Shown here: positions 21,431-33,311 of the stretch, in pieces | Numbering within the stretch: position 1 is the first letter of the stretch | Layout of the letters: each line of letters begins with the position of its first letter | Source of the DNA: Acanthococcus lagerstroemiae | Lineage: Eukaryota; Arthropoda; Insecta; Hemiptera; Eriococcidae | Assembly (NCBI GenBank): GCA_031841125.1 | Contig: CM063112.1 | Span: forward strand, 29,476,603 to 29,540,602 | DNA: 64,000 bases | Direction of reading: 5' to 3' | Translations under genes and position numbers: made by a program | Notes under the pieces: generated by a model | What the model was told of the DNA's origin: nothing | The model's input: only the letters and a program-made list of their open reading frames with translations | The model's database searches: none

Positions 21431-22945
21431 TAAACCCTTTCAGTTTACGAGTTGCAAAATGAGCTCCTAATTTTTCAGGTTCCGAAATGAACTCTCTCCT
21501 TTTTCGAGTTTAAAAATAGCCCCCTAATCTAACCCTGCAAATTGATCCCTTAATTTTTCGGTTTTCAAAGTTTCCTTATTTTTTCAGGTTACCGAACCTA
21601 AAGTCCTTTATTTTGAAGTTCAAATAGACCCCTCCAATTCTTGCGTTAGAAAATAAATGCCATTATTCCTCAAGACTCGAGGTAGACCCCTCATTTTTCA
21701 GGTTTTCAAATATTTTTCAAGTTGTAAAATAAACCTTTTTCATTCTTTCAGGTTCGAAATTAGCTTCCTAATTTTTTCTAAGATTCAAAAGGCACTCCTC
21801 ATTGTCAAGTTATAAGGTAAAGCCCCTTACTTTTTACGTTGAAATGAGTTCCCAGTTTCACTCCCTTATTTATTACGTTGTAAAAAGCAATTTATTACAT
21901 TACAGAATGGACCTCTGCTCCCATATTTAAGTTGCGAAATTGATCCCTTCTTCTATTTTTCAAATTTTTAAATGAATCATCTCATTTTCACGTTGTGAAA
22001 TAAATACCCTCATTTTGCAAATTTCAAAATTATTTACTTAAACTTTTAGGTTGCTAAATGAAATTCCTTATTTTTAAGTTTTGAAGTGGCCCCGTCCATT
22101 TCTTTTGTTGGAAAATTAACGCCCTCACTTCTCAAGATTCGAAATGGACCTTTTCATTCTTTTAGGTTTATTTTTCAAGTTACAAAACGAACTCTGTTAT
22201 TCTTTCACATTAAAAATTAACTAGCTTTTTTTTTTTTTTTAATTAATTGAAAACTACGCCTCTTTATTTTTAAGTTAAAAAATAAATATCCTTACTTTTT
22301 ACTTTACACTACGTTCTAAGTTGCAAGACTGGACCTCAAAATTTTTGAATATTTAACTGAACTTCTTTCCGTACGTTGACCTTCATTTTTGAGGTTACTC
22401 TTTCATTTAAATAATAACTTTCTAATTTGGCACGTTTTCAAATGAACTCCCTTATTTATTGCATTGAAAAATGACTCCTCTTGTTGACTACAATGAAATA
22501 TGAACCCTTCCTTATCTTTTAGGTCACAAAATGAACCCCCTCATTCCTCAGGTTTGTCGACCCCTTCATTTCGTAAGATAGTGACTCCTCTCGTTGGTTA
22601 TAATTTAATATGAACCCTCCCTTATCCTTTAGGTCACAAAATGAACCCCCTCATTCCTCAGATTTATAGACCCCTTCATTTTAATAAGGTGTAAAATGAC
22701 TCTGTTCGTTCTTTCAGATCCAAAATTAACTCCCTCATTTTCCAACCCTCTCATTTTCATGTTGTAGAATGAATCCCGTTTCCCTTTACTTTTCACGTTA
22801 CGATATGACCCTCTTCATATTACAAGTTACAAGACTGATCCCTAAAATATGTTTGGATATTCAAATAAATTGTTTCATTTTGCATGTTGCAAAGTGAGAA
22901 CCTCTTCATTTTTCTGGTATTAAAATGATCTGATTCAATTCAGTA
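21430..22945. repeat. Degenerate minisatellite, unit about 40 bp (CCCTCATTTTTCAGGTTGCAAAATGAA)
   Basis: The phrase CC(C/T)T(C/T)ATTTTTCAGGTT(G/A)(C/A)AAAATGA recurs more than 25 times across 1.5 kb with drift. A higher-order duplication of about 130 bp is visible at 22455-22560 and 22585-22690, which share TTTAGGTCACAAAATGAACC and CCCTCATTCCTCAG. Confidence 0.8.
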
Positions 22946-24190
22946 AAATTTCAAGGTCAGATTTGCATTCAACACAAAAAACTAGTTCTAAACTTCACCA
23001 ATGACTTTTTCAGTAATATCATGTGAAGTCGAGCTTTTCTGATTATTTGACGAAACATGTATTTTTTTGAATTCGAAAGTTTGATTTGAAATTAGCTACC
23101 CAAAATATTTCGATTTCGATTTGATGGATTTTCTCAGTTTAGTTAATTTTTTTCTCTCTCAAGAGGAAAATTTTGATTTACTTTTCCTTGTTTCTTTGAC
23201 TGCGAAATGTTGATGCTGAAGTCTAAAATTTGATGCACAATGCACATAAGCGTAAATAGCCGACCTGGAATGGAGGGGCTCATGGGAGACCGACCAGTAT
23301 CGAAGTAATGCTAAGAATTCTTTTACACGTATAATAATTTTTTTTTTGACGAGGGGGAGGGGGAGATTTTTAGAAGATTTGTCGCGGGCTATCCTCCCTC
23401 ATTTGTGTTCATGTAGATTCAGCATGCACTTCTTCCAAAATAAATGACTCAAAAATATATATACCTACACTAACACGTTTAATTTATCCTGTTCAGCTAA
23501 TGGAGCATCAACAATCTGATAAAATATTTAAAGTCAATGACCCCGAAAACATCTGTTTTGAACTCTTATAGTATTAGAGTGCAATTAGCAAACATTTTCA
23601 CCTAAATATAATAAAAGTAAAAATCTATTTTTCTACAAAAAATATTTGCTTAATAACATTAATTCTGAGTCAATAAAATTTCATCTACTTATCATTTCTT
23701 TGGATAAAATTTACAATTGTTAAAAGAGTCTCAATCATCCGTGTTCCTTTACTGATCTTAAATAATAATATATCTTTAAAAAAAAAAGTTATTATTTCCC
23801 CCCAAATTCTTTCTTTCAGAGGCATAGTGACATGGAGGGAGGTGGAACTTCCACTCCATCAAGTTAACCACTTATTAATTGAAAAATTATAATTTTATTA
23901 CTAAATTATTAAATTTTATATTAGTAAATTTGTAAAAATTGATAAATTTAATTATTAATAGTATTAATTCAAAATTTTAATACTAATTGGAAATAATAGA
24001 AATTAATTCAATTAGGAAAAGTTGAAAAATGCAGTACCATTTGGGAAAATCCGACTCGAAAAGCGTGAGAACGAGTCATTTTTGCATGTTCCTACAGCTC
24101 AAATCATTATGAAAACCTCAAACATTCTTCCGAGCGAAATTTGGGACCCTCAGTTAGGGAATTCTTCCGTCCTCCCCTCCCAATGTAATT
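22946..24190. other. Very AT-rich, no gene seen
   Basis: This includes a TTAATAATTAAATTT-rich patch at 23870-24010. A 62-codon frame at 24022-24210 runs into the next MITE and is not convincing. Confidence 0.5.
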
Positions 24191-24199
24191 CGCTTCGCT

Positions 24200-24480
24200 C
24201 AGTGGCATAGCCACGATTTTCCCAAAGGAGGGGGGGGGGGCAAAGTAAGATTTTCAAGAGAGAAAAAGTCGAAATAAATTCAGATGTTTTTTAAAAATCG
24301 CTAATTAGAGGACTATTTTATGAAAATGAAGGTAAAATTACTGGTCGAGCAAAATTTTTTCGAAAAAACGAGTTTTAAAAACGAAAAAATGCTCATTTAT
24401 GCATATTTTACATTCAATTTCAGGTGCCTTGCGAGAGGCATTCGCCCCTTCGCCCCCCACCCCCCTTGATTACGCCACTG
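24200..24480 (+). mobile_element. hAT MITE, CAGTGGC family, copy 1 (281 bp)
   Basis: It starts CAGTGGCATAGCCACG and ends TTGATTACGCCACTG. The flanking octamers GCTTCGCT (24192-24199) and GTTTCGCT (24481-24488) match at 7 of 8 positions. The interior, including GCATATTTTACATTCAATTT and CAGGTGCCTTG, matches the inverted copy at 54669-54928. A G11 run follows the left end. Confidence 0.82.
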
Positions 24481-24489
24481 GTTTCGCTA

Positions 24490-25590
24490 TACTGTTGCTT
24501 TCTCTTGAAGAGAAACAGGTATTGATGGCCTGTCTTTGTCACAGATATGGCCTGCACAAACTAATTTTTCTGCTGACTTCCCGGATTCCACTCTGTCCCT
24601 GTTTGTCCCCATACCTTCATTCCAAAAACTGTTATAGATAAAACAACACAAAAAAAAAACAGTTCAAACAGAACATCTGGCTGCCAGAAGGGCATATAAG
24701 TCAAAATTGCTTTCGAGTAAGGTGCATTTTCAGAAATATACATTTTTAGTTTAGATTGTTTGGTAACGTCTCGCCCGTAACAAGCACAAGAAAACTTGTT
24801 TTTCGTTTCTGTCAAAAAAGTACTGGATTCCAGTTTTTTCGGTAATGATCTTCATGATCTCGAAATTCACTATTCAGGTTTCAAAGGTATTTTTTGATTC
24901 AAAATTTGAACATATTTTAATGATTCCAACCCCAGTTGAAACCAAATTGGGGCCTTAATTACGTATACCGTAATTTCGTCTCATACAATCCTTTGCGAGA
25001 AATTTCATATCTTGCGAATGCAAATTCCTTTAACAACGGTCGACGAGAACCTGCGTCTGTTCGTGTTCGGAAATTGAAATGAAAACGGCAAAGTAAAAAA
25101 AATTATGCTTTCCACGTTTCGCCTTTAATTGTTCCGGCACTGGTACCCTGTTCTTTCTTTTGCGGATTAGGGTGCTGAACACGCTCTCCAGCCTAGCATT
25201 TATTTTTATATTTTTTATCGATCTCGATACTCTCCGTGCTTCAAAAATAACTGCATGTGGTATAATATGAGCAGCTGACGGAGCTGCCATAGAAACCAAA
25301 ACTCGCAATACGAGTTTATTTCAAATCAAATTTGTGCCACGATTTGATATTCGGAGAATGTTATTGATGTACATCGTGTCTGCCACGACATCAGCCGATA
25401 AAGCTCTTGTCAGTTTATTTTTATCAAACAGGAACCCTATGCAGCTCTGTTAGTGCTAATTGTTGAAAAGAGAAGAAATAAGAACGATAAAATTACAATT
25501 TTCTTAGTAATACATTCTGCTTTTTGCAACCCATGAAATGCCCCCTGACTGCAAAAAAATGATTAAGTAACGATAATAAGAGGTGCAAAT
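24490..25590. other. No gene seen
   Basis: Minus-strand frames at 24561-24815 and 25030-25308 have no recognised domain. The second sits in CpG-containing, complex sequence and is the only mild candidate here. Confidence 0.4.
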
Positions 25591-25607
25591 ATGGTACCCT
25601 GCGGGTA

Positions 25608-26526
25608 ATGAGGTACCCCATGCTATCTGAATAATCAGGCACTGCTAAAACATGGTGGCGGCCAGAATGTGATGAGTATACCTAGAAATGAAAATCTATG
25701 CCAAAACTACCTATATTTTTACGATCCTTGGATTCTAATTTGCGTTTTTCATTTTTTGATAATTCCAAAAATTCTTTAGTGTTTTATTCAGCTTCGTATA
25801 AAATATAGAATTTCGAATCGGAAGAAACCGGAATATAGTGTTTTCGAAAGAGAAAGGTTTTCTCTACAAGATGATCTAGTAAGTTTTTCATAATTTCATA
25901 TCCATTCGCGGAAAATGAGCTTTGAACTTTCAAGCAGTGATGCGGGTAATGTGGTACCCTTTTTGTAACATGTGTTTATTTTTATTTGTTTGCAGATATT
26001 TTATGTCGCGAACAAAACTGAAAGATTTCAGTAGAAAATTAAAAAAGTGGTCCGATGCGATTGAAGATGTACGGGCGAAAAAAAATGGGCTTAAAGAAGG
26101 TAAAACGTATGCTGCACTTTTACTTGTAATCGAAATAAATTTCATTTTCCTCAATAAAACTCTGTTTATTTAATGCCGAAAAAAATTTTTAGGGGTACCA
26201 CATTTGTATCCAAAAATCTTGGAGGTCGATTTTCGCACTTTTCGGAAAAAGCTCAATTGCTTAAAAAGTAATTGAGATAATTGAAAACTGATACCAAATG
26301 GTCTGCAGGGTTTCTCTTAATTCTTGTCAATTTGGTTACGGTACTCAACAAAATGGTACCACATCTTTCCAATAATAGTATTAAATGTACAGAAATATTA
26401 TCTCCTCTTCTATCATCAAGAATGAAACTTCCTTTGCTTCTCGTGAATTTGTTTTCGAACGATCTGAACAGTAAAAGTTAAAAATTTCAAACTTTTCTGC
26501 TGTTTCAAGGGGGAGGGGTACCTCAT
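25608..26526 (+). mobile_element. Possible pogo-like element with GGTACC-rich termini
   Basis: ATGAGGTACCCC at 25608-25619 is matched by the inverted GGGGTACCTCAT at 26515-26526. Related words recur inside: GGGTAATGTGGTACCC near 25945, GGGGTACCACATTTG near 26193 and GGTACCACATCTTTCC near 26355. A putative psq-type exon lies between. The short inverted terminus and lack of a certain TA duplication keep this tentative. Confidence 0.4.
25997..26099 (+). pseudogene. Putative exon with psq/CENP-B-type helix-turn-helix start
   Basis: A TTTTTATTTGTTTGCAG acceptor-like site is followed by an open segment reading MSRTKLKDFSRKLKKW and SDAIEDVRAKKNGLKE. A GTAAAA donor-like site comes directly after. 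The pattern KW..A...VR.KK..LKE resembles the N-terminal psq DNA-binding helix of pogo-family transposases and their domesticated relatives. The next expected words (A..Y.VP..TL) are not in frame, so this is either a short exon or a broken gene. Family assignment is inference from a weak pattern. Confidence 0.35.
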
Positions 26527-26534
26527 ACTTCTTT

Positions 26535-27325
26535 AATAATTCTTCCCAAAGGTATTATAGACTTTTCCAAACCGTTACAAAGTTGATTAAGGCTATCTTC
26601 AAAGCTTTCTAGAATTCATTTAAGATTATTTCGGGCTTCATTGAGACGTTTACAAACTTTTCCACTCTGTTAAAAGACAGTAAGACTCGCTAAGATTTCT
26701 ATAAGACTTCTTCAATTCTAAGACCCTTTAAGACTTGTTTGGACGCTAAAACATACCTGAAAGAGTGATAAACAAGATATTAGAAACGTTTCGAAGAGTA
26801 AAAACGCACCTGTCTGCGTATTAAAGAATTTTGGATTTGAAGTCTTAAATATTTCAGTCGGGTAGGTAGAGAAACGTCTTAATCATGTCTTTAAGTCCTA
26901 GAGAAGTTTGAAGCATATTATGAGAATTTGGAAAATTTTCAATTATGAGCGAAAAGAGTCCTAAAAATTCACTATTAAAACTATTATTATACGTAAATAC
27001 TATGTAATTAAATATCATGAATATTTAATGAGTTAAAGTTCTAAATATGGATCAGTACCCAAAAGAGGATTGATATAGTCGTGTAGCGTGACTCAAATAC
27101 ATGACGTCATGAAAATCACACCTTTACTATCAACTATAACTCTTCCCCAACCTAGAATAGTAATTACCTTGACATTCTTCTCCATTGAAATGCCGGAAAA
27201 ATATTTCTGTTGTGTTATCTGAAAACGTGTTTTTTTACGTGTGCCCAATTTCAGACGCTTGCTAAAAATTCATAATTTCGGTAATATTTGCAAATTTTGT
27301 GATTGTAATAAGTTTTATGCTTTTA
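26535..27325. repeat. Degenerate AAGACT(C/T)-rich array, left part
   Basis: Short phrases such as TTAAGACTTGTT, TTCATTTAAGATT and GAGACGTTTACAAAC recur with heavy drift. They resemble the arrays at 27.8-28.3 kb (inverted wording) and 31.3-34.2 kb. No coding sequence. Confidence 0.45.
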
Positions 27326-27327
27326 GA

Positions 27328-27750
27328 CTGATCTAAGGGAGATGTTAAGGCATATGCTGGGGATCAGGTTGGAGGATAAGGTGAAAATGAGTTACATCAG
27401 GGAGCAAACGAGGTTAAGGAATATAGAGTACAAAATAAAACAATTGAAATACAGATATGCGGGGCCCATAATTAGAGGGAAACCGACAAAATGCAACTCT
27501 GCTTGCACTCTGTGGATCCTCTTGGACAGAGAAAGGAATCCAGGACGACCAGATACCCGATGGGTAGATACTTTCTGAAAATCTTAGGCCCTCGCTGAGG
27601 AACAACTTCCAGAAATAGGAAAATATGGAAAAGGGTAACAGAAGCCTTTGCCCCACGGTGGGCAGATTACGCAGCAACCCACTTACTAAGGGACGCAATC
27701 CCTAATTATGGCAGTAAATAAATAAATTAATTAATTAATCAACAAATTAA
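27328..27750 (+). pseudogene. RTE-clade LINE ORF2 C-terminus and 3' tail
   Basis: The frame 27342-27578 reads MLRHMLGIRLEDKVKMS, then IKQLKYRYAGPI and GRPDTRWVD. This follows the RTE-type order of ML..MLGI, a lkw.WAGHi-like block and the C-terminal GRP..RW.D motif. Frames after the stop continue the family pattern (tryptophan-containing tail). The 3' end runs into TAAATAAATAAATTAATTAATTAA (27716-27740), a simple-repeat tail usual for RTE elements. Only about 400 bp remain, inserted within the AAGACT-type array. Confidence 0.75.
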
Positions 27751-28340
27751 TGTTGATAATACATTAGCCATTTATTATAAGAAACCCGCTGAATAAGTTT
27801 TAATGTGTTTTGAAGAAGTACGAAAGAGTCTCACACAGTCTCTAAAACAATGTTAAAAAGTATTAATCAAGCCTGAGATCGTTTTGAAACGAGTCTTGAA
27901 GAGTTTTAGAGAAGATTTGAAATATGTTTGGAAAAGTCTTGACAAGTCTTAAACAAGTTTAAAAAATCGTAAAAGTGTTTCAAAGAATATTGAATTCGTT
28001 TGGGTAAGTTTATCGAAGTCTAAAACTAGTTTGAAGGAATTCAAGACATGTATGTCTTGGAGGGAGGGGGAATGTTGTAATGAACCTGAAAAAGTTCTGA
28101 AAATCTCGAAGAGTCGTAAAAAAGAGGCCGGAAGATTTGAGAAAGTCTTAGTGAGGCTTGGTGTAATCCTGAATGAGTCCAAAAGAGTTGTAAGGAGTCT
28201 CAAACATATTATCTTAAAGGTTCGTGGTAAATTTAGAAAACAGAAAAAAAAAAAACTAAAGAAGGAAATGTTGAAGAGCCCTAAATGAACCAGGAAGGAT
28301 CCTGAAGATGTTTAATCAAACTTGAAAATCTAAAACGGTA
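27751..28340. repeat. Degenerate AGTCTTGAA-rich array, right part
   Basis: Words such as GAGTCTTGAAGAGTTTTAGA and AAGTCTTGACAAGTCTTAAAC recur with drift. They are largely the inverted form of the GACTCATTAAGACT wording seen elsewhere. The lysine-rich frame at 28031-28288 is a product of this repeat. Confidence 0.5.
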
Positions 28341-29255
28341 TTTTATTCTTCTAAAACGTTCAGTTCCTTCGGCAAACCTAAATTTTAAGTAAAATTTTGT
28401 GTAAGATATTTTTATTGAATGCGACAGATAAATAAACTAAATCCAACATTCTGATGAGGGCATCGTCAAAAATATAAAAATTGTATTTTCTTTGCATCAT
28501 AATAGGTTTAGGGAATAAAATTTGAAAATGTTGGTGCCATGGATGAGAGGGGTGTTGTGGCTCATTTTCCTAAAATGAGTCCCAGATACATTCGCTATCA
28601 AACAGGCAATGTATATGTAATATTGAACTCGAGGCCTTAATGTTCAAACCCTCTCTGAATTCACGTAATTAATATGTCTATTATGTGTCAAGTATACCCC
28701 CAGTATCATGGTTGATTGTTTTACAAAAAATAATTTTCCACCTCTTCATTCATAATTTTACTCGGTAAACATGCTTCAAAAATGAACTCTAAGTACAAAA
28801 ATACCCTGAAGTAATATTTGGGGAAAATAGTGTAGATGTAGGCATAAAGCAAACGTACCGACTCGACTGTGGTGGAAGGAGTCTCTCCTCCAAAATGTCT
28901 TCTAAGGATGGTAATAAATTTAGTACAATTGACTCTCAATTGGAAAAATCTGTTCGATAGTCGACAATTAAAAATGTTCACAAGTGTTAACTCTTTTTTT
29001 TTTTTTTTTTTGTTAACTTTGAAACTTTTTGTCAGTCCCGCGAATTGGATCTTTAAATAGCAAAATTTACATTTGTATTTAGTTGACGAAAATATTTTCT
29101 CCTCCCTTCCCTAGAAAAAGGGCATTTCAATGACTCCTTTTCTCTCAGGTATCAAATAATTTTACTTTTATACACTTATCAAGTCGACTGAGTATCCTGT
29201 GTTTTCAGATAGCCTGTAGTATGTTCATTACACAAACCAATTCGGAGACCATCAG
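28341..29255. other. AT-rich, no gene seen
   Basis: A poly-T run of about 19 is at 28994-29012. The frames at 28721-28981 (minus) and 28869-29060 (plus) overlap and lack recognisable domains. Confidence 0.5.
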
Positions 29256-29263
29256 GCCACTTT

Positions 29264-29615
29264 CAGGGACGTACCGAAGAGTTTTTCCTGGGGGGAGGAG
29301 TGTGAAAGTCCCAACTGATTCAACTCAAAATTTCCAAGTATCAAAGCAAAAAAATAAAAAATAAAAAACATTTTGGCTTGTTGAATTTTCCCAACTTCTC
29401 AACTCAAAATTCTCAAGTATCAAAGCAAAAGAAAAAATCTTTTGATTTGTTGGATTTTTCCAACTTCTCAACTCAAAATTGTCGGATTTTCCCAATTTTT
29501 CCAACTCTACTGAAATTTCCCAACGCCGCCTGACTGAATGATAAATTTTCCCAACTGCTGAGTAAAAAATTTCCTCCGGGGGAAGCTCCCCTCCCTTCCT
29601 ATCGGTACGTCCCTG
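29264..29615 (-). mobile_element. hAT MITE, CAGGGACGTAC family, copy 3, perfect 8-bp duplication
   Basis: GCCACTTT flanks both ends exactly (29256-29263 and 29616-29623). The ends are CAGGGACGTACCGAAG and TATCGGTACGTCCCTG. The interior has the family motif in reverse orientation to the 11.3-kb copy, with two units of CAACTCAAAATT(C/T)(T/C)CAAGTATCAAAGCAAAA. This copy fixes the element boundaries for the whole family. Confidence 0.92.
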
Positions 29616-29623
29616 GCCACTTT

Positions 29624-30710
29624 GGATTGTCAGACCATATTTGTGTCTAGCCCAGACATTTATCCAATTGCTCAGCCAGCCACTCCGTTCCTGTTGGATA
29701 TTCAAATTATACAATACGATTCAGCATCTGGGTAAACTATATATTCTTCCAAACTCGACGTCTGGTGAGGAAACAATATTTTCCGTTTCCGTCTTCGATT
29801 AAAAAACAATAGACATTTAAATGTGAACCACTAACGCGAGATGAGGGAAATTTTCCAGCTCGCTTGTTAACGAGCAACGTTTATTACGAAGATTCGAGGG
29901 TACAGTTCTGGGTTCCACGAAATTGCAATTTCTTAAATAGACACTCAGCATCGCTTGCCTCCGATTTGTGATTTGGCGAAAAAATAATTTGCGAAGTTTC
30001 ACTCGGTCGAGTACGAGGAAAACGTGTTTGAAGAGATTCGAATCTCGGTGCGAGATTAATTCATAAGGAAAATTCTTCCAGATTCGAGAGAAATCTTGAG
30101 CAAGTGAAACAGAAATTGTTCTTATTGCCAGCGTATATAAATCTGAATAAATTTACAGGCAACAGACACCAAAGTAAAGCTTGAGATTATTTCGACTTAT
30201 CGCGAAAATAAATAAGCCTCCCCCTAATGAAAAATTCACCAATTAGTAACCCCGACCCCAACAAAAAAAATCGTCAGTCAGTATAGAATCAAAGAAAAGC
30301 CCGACATTTTTTCGAGTGAAAATTCTATGTTGGCAAATTTAAAGTCCATCCGTCTCTCAACGAAGGTCACATCGATAGTGTTGTCAGCGCTGTCGAATAA
30401 TTTTTGAAATGTGCACACATTCTGCCGCAGTGCTGCATAAGTTCACTTAACTGCACTGTTTTGCAATATTGCGGATGTATTCATCTGGGATTCTCTCTTA
30501 CATCCCCTCAAACTATTTATAACTTCTTTCCACATGCTGTAAATAATTTTCAGTTTCAGTTGCTAGTTGTACTACTTATGAGCACTTCTTGCTCATTCTT
30601 AATTTAATGGTCTCAACGCGGTAAGGAAGATGCCAATTTTAGGGCATTTGTGCTTCATCAGTTTTAAGCTTTACCCTCTATTTCACGCATTTTTTGTATT
30701 ACAAGGCATC
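29624..30710. other. No gene seen
   Basis: 29800-30130 is more complex and CpG-containing, including a near-palindromic GAGATTCGAATCTC at about 30034. No recognised product. Confidence 0.45.
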
Positions 30711-30714
30711 GGAG

Positions 30715-30870
30715 CAGTGGCGTAGCCAGACTGGGTATGAAGGGGGGGGGGGTCGTTTCACTTTTACAACATTACAGATGTAATACTTACTATTACCAGA
30801 ATCAATTTTAATTTTTTCACATTTTCGGCTGATGGCAAGGGGGGGGGGGATCGGAGGTCTTGGGTGTCTG
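30715..30870 (+). mobile_element. One end of a CAGTGGCGTAGCCAG-type hAT MITE
   Basis: CAGTGGCGTAGCCAGACTGGG is the terminal motif also seen at 24200 and 54928. It is followed by a G-run. A second G-run at about 30840 precedes ATCGGAGGTC, but I do not find the matching inverted terminus. The right boundary given is approximate. Confidence 0.5.
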
Positions 30871-31300
30871 AATTCACATTTAGTTTTTCTCCAGGAAGAG
30901 GGCAATCTTCTTGAGCTTATACAAAAGTACGAGTATGAGAAAAAGACTTGAAAGTGGTGTGAGACGATACCGAGTGTCTAACAAGTTTGAAAATTAAAAA
31001 TATTGGACTTTCATTGAACTCTTTTCGAGATTTGTATGTTTTACCACGACCACAAAAAGAAGGGACATGCAGAGAATGCTTGCGTACTTTGGAAATACAG
31101 AAAAGAAGTCCAGAAAAGTTAGGTTGGAATTTCTGATTACAAGAATTGACCCGTTCTTATATAATGCATAATTCCTCATTTTTCAATTTTTATTGAACCT
31201 ATATTGAAATTTATTAAAATTATTGAATTTTTATTGGACTTATTAGACCATTTCTCAAATATTGGACTTTTAGTGGACTTATTGGCCTGGTAGACACTGC
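30871..31300. other. No gene seen; repeated ATTGGACTT words
   Basis: Between 31000 and 31280, phrases like ATATTGGACTTTTAGTGGAC and TTATTGGACTTATT recur. They lead into the degenerate array. No coding evidence. Confidence 0.45.
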
Positions 31301-32345
31301 TATAAAGACTGGATATTGTGATATAAGATTCGTGCGGTCTCGAGATTCTGTTAATACCAGTGCAGACTTCAGAGTTCTAAGATTCATTTAGACAATGTTA
31401 AGACTCATCAAACGTATTAAAACAACGCTAAAGTTCTTTCTAACTCTTCGAGACTCGTTAAAGTGCAAATCAAGATTAATTAAGACTGTGCTAAGACTTA
31501 TTCGAGCTCATTAGAATCACGTTAAAATCTTTCTCACTAGACTTACAAATCTAATCTGAAATTTTATACGACTTATTTGTATTCCCTTTGGACTTGTTAA
31601 GACCCATCTGTTCTATTATAAGTCTCATTCAGACTTTACATAGACTAAGTTAAGACTCATCAGACTCTTTAAGACTACTTTGCAAATCTTTGTGACTCAT
31701 ATAGACTCGTTAAAGTTCCATCAAGACTTGCCAACAAGAAATAAACTCGGTCGGAATCACTGAGACCGTGCTAGTTGTTCAGACTCAACGAAAAGGCCGC
31801 GGCTCATTAAGATTCATTTATTCCAAGTTGGAAAAAATATGTTATAAGATTCGTTAAAACTAGATTATAACTCTTCTTCTTTCTTCTACACTAGTTAGGA
31901 TGCAATCGACGCTCACTAGGATTAATTAGGACTAAGCTAAGACACATGTGAACTTATTAAAATCGCGTTAAAACTCTTTCTGATCCGTTAAAACTAATCC
32001 AGACTCTGTTAGGACTCATCCGGATTAACAAGTTTCCTCTAGGACATTTAGACTCCTGTAGAACTTGTTCAGGCCCATTAAGCTCTGTTGAGTTGTTCCG
32101 ATTCAATCATAACATGTCGAGGCTTCTAAGATTCTTTTAGACTAGTAAGATTCGAAGATTTATTAGGATTATGTTAAGATTTGTTTCGACTAGATTCACA
32201 CTCATTCGGATCCGAACTCGTTTAAACTCTGTCAAGACTTGCCGAAGTTCATGTAGCAGGTTGAGACCCGTTAGACTCATTTGAACTTATTAGTATCGTG
32301 TCAAAATTTTTCTGGCTCCCTTACATTCATCCGGACGACTCTTTT
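31300..32345. repeat. Degenerate GACTCATTAAGACT array, part 1
   Basis: About one kilobase is built from short drifted words (AAGACTCATTCAGACTTT, GACTCATTAGACTC, GTTAAGACTTATT) at roughly 15-35 bp spacing. The same wording returns at 33890-34200. Confidence 0.65.
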
Positions 32346-32354
32346 AGACTCTAA

Positions 32355-32496
32355 AGTCTCGTTTGAAGAATCGAATCAGCTTTCTACCACATATGGATAC
32401 GACATTAAGATATTATCGAAGCAAGATGGTATATTAATTATGCCAACTGGGGATGGAAAGAGCTCTGGTTTCTTATTGATAGAGGTGGTCCAATGA
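32355..32496 (+). pseudogene. Superfamily II helicase Walker A fragment (RecQ-like)
   Basis: Within the array one frame reads DIKILSKQDGILIMPTGDGKS (the last eight residues at about 32440-32463) and then stops at 32496. A Gln-containing patch, a short linker, hydrophobic strand and PTGxGKS is the ATP-binding motif I of RecQ-type DNA helicases. Nothing after motif I is present. It may be the scrap of a helicase gene, a retrocopy or a transposon-carried helicase. Only about 45 residues support this. Confidence 0.5.
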
Positions 32497-32499
32497 TAA

Positions 32500-33000
32500 A
32501 TAACTAATATACAAAAACTATAACTTCAGACCCTCGAGACTTTTTAACGGTCATTAGTCACTTCATGGGCGACAACTTTCATTTTTCTCATATGATGCTA
32601 GACTTGGTTCGACTCTCTCCTCCCTATTCAGATACTTTTGAGATACCTCTACCCTACACGTTCACCTAAAATAGAAACAAAATCTCATGCATTGCTCGAA
32701 GACTTCAGGCGCTACAGCCTGTGAGCACCACTGAAGTTGAAGCCCATGAGACACCTTGCTGAATGACAGTGCCGCATTCGCTGCAATTTGCGATTATCCT
32801 TACTGCCCGATCTGATACTCGCCTTGGGCCAAATGACGAAAATTTTCTCGCATATTTTAGGCATTGAGCAATTACGGAGGCAAATTCCAAAAGGTTCATG
32901 CGAGCAATCTGACAACGCCGCAATATTCATGTACATCGTCTCGCATCACCTCAGCTTAGCTTATTCACTCAAGAAGCGAAAGTTTTTACTATTCTGACGC
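32500..33000. other. No gene assigned; phrase shared with 33.75-33.83 kb
   Basis: GCGAGCAATCTGACAACGCCGC at about 32899-32920 recurs as GCGAGCAATCTGGCAACACCGC at about 33788-33809, with GGAGGCAAATTCC/GGAGGCGAACTCC upstream in both. Overlapping frames on both strands have no recognised domain. Confidence 0.45.
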
Positions 33001-33085
33001 AGGCCCATTCGGAGCATTTCTGGGATAGGGGGTATGGTGTCCCGGGGCCAATTTGGCGTGCGTGCATCGCCATACGCTTCTCTGC
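33001..33085 (+). mobile_element. R1/LOA-like LINE 3' tail fragment (copy C)
   Basis: GGGGTATGGTGTCCCGGGGCC followed by GGCGTGCGTGCATCGCCATACG is the terminal part of the LINE 3' region. About 80 bp are recognisable and diverged. No target duplication could be read. Confidence 0.65.
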
Positions 33086-33311
33086 CATCGATCTATATTA
33101 GCTGAATGTTTTGATATCAGCTTTCTCGTCCCGTGAGCCGTGTGTAATGATAGTAAAAAGTCGATCGAATCAATTTAAATCGATTTTTTTCTTCAGGAAT
33201 CGTGAATCGATTAAACTAATTTACTTTAGGAAAAAATTTATTCAATTTTTCTATTATGAACTATGCTGAGCAACATAATAGTCAATTTTGGACTAGACTA
33301 AGCGTCATACA

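Noticed and set aside
21430..22945. CRISPR-like regular repeats
   Set aside because: The units are contiguous and drift continuously, with no identical repeat plus unique spacer pattern. The context is eukaryotic.
28031..28288. Lysine-rich 85-codon frame
   Set aside because: It consists of AGTCTTGAA-type array words plus a poly-A run, and is compositionally driven.
30025..30060. tRNA-like B-box (GATTCGAATC)
   Set aside because: There is no matching A-box, acceptor stem or anticodon arm at tRNA spacing. The word is simply palindromic.
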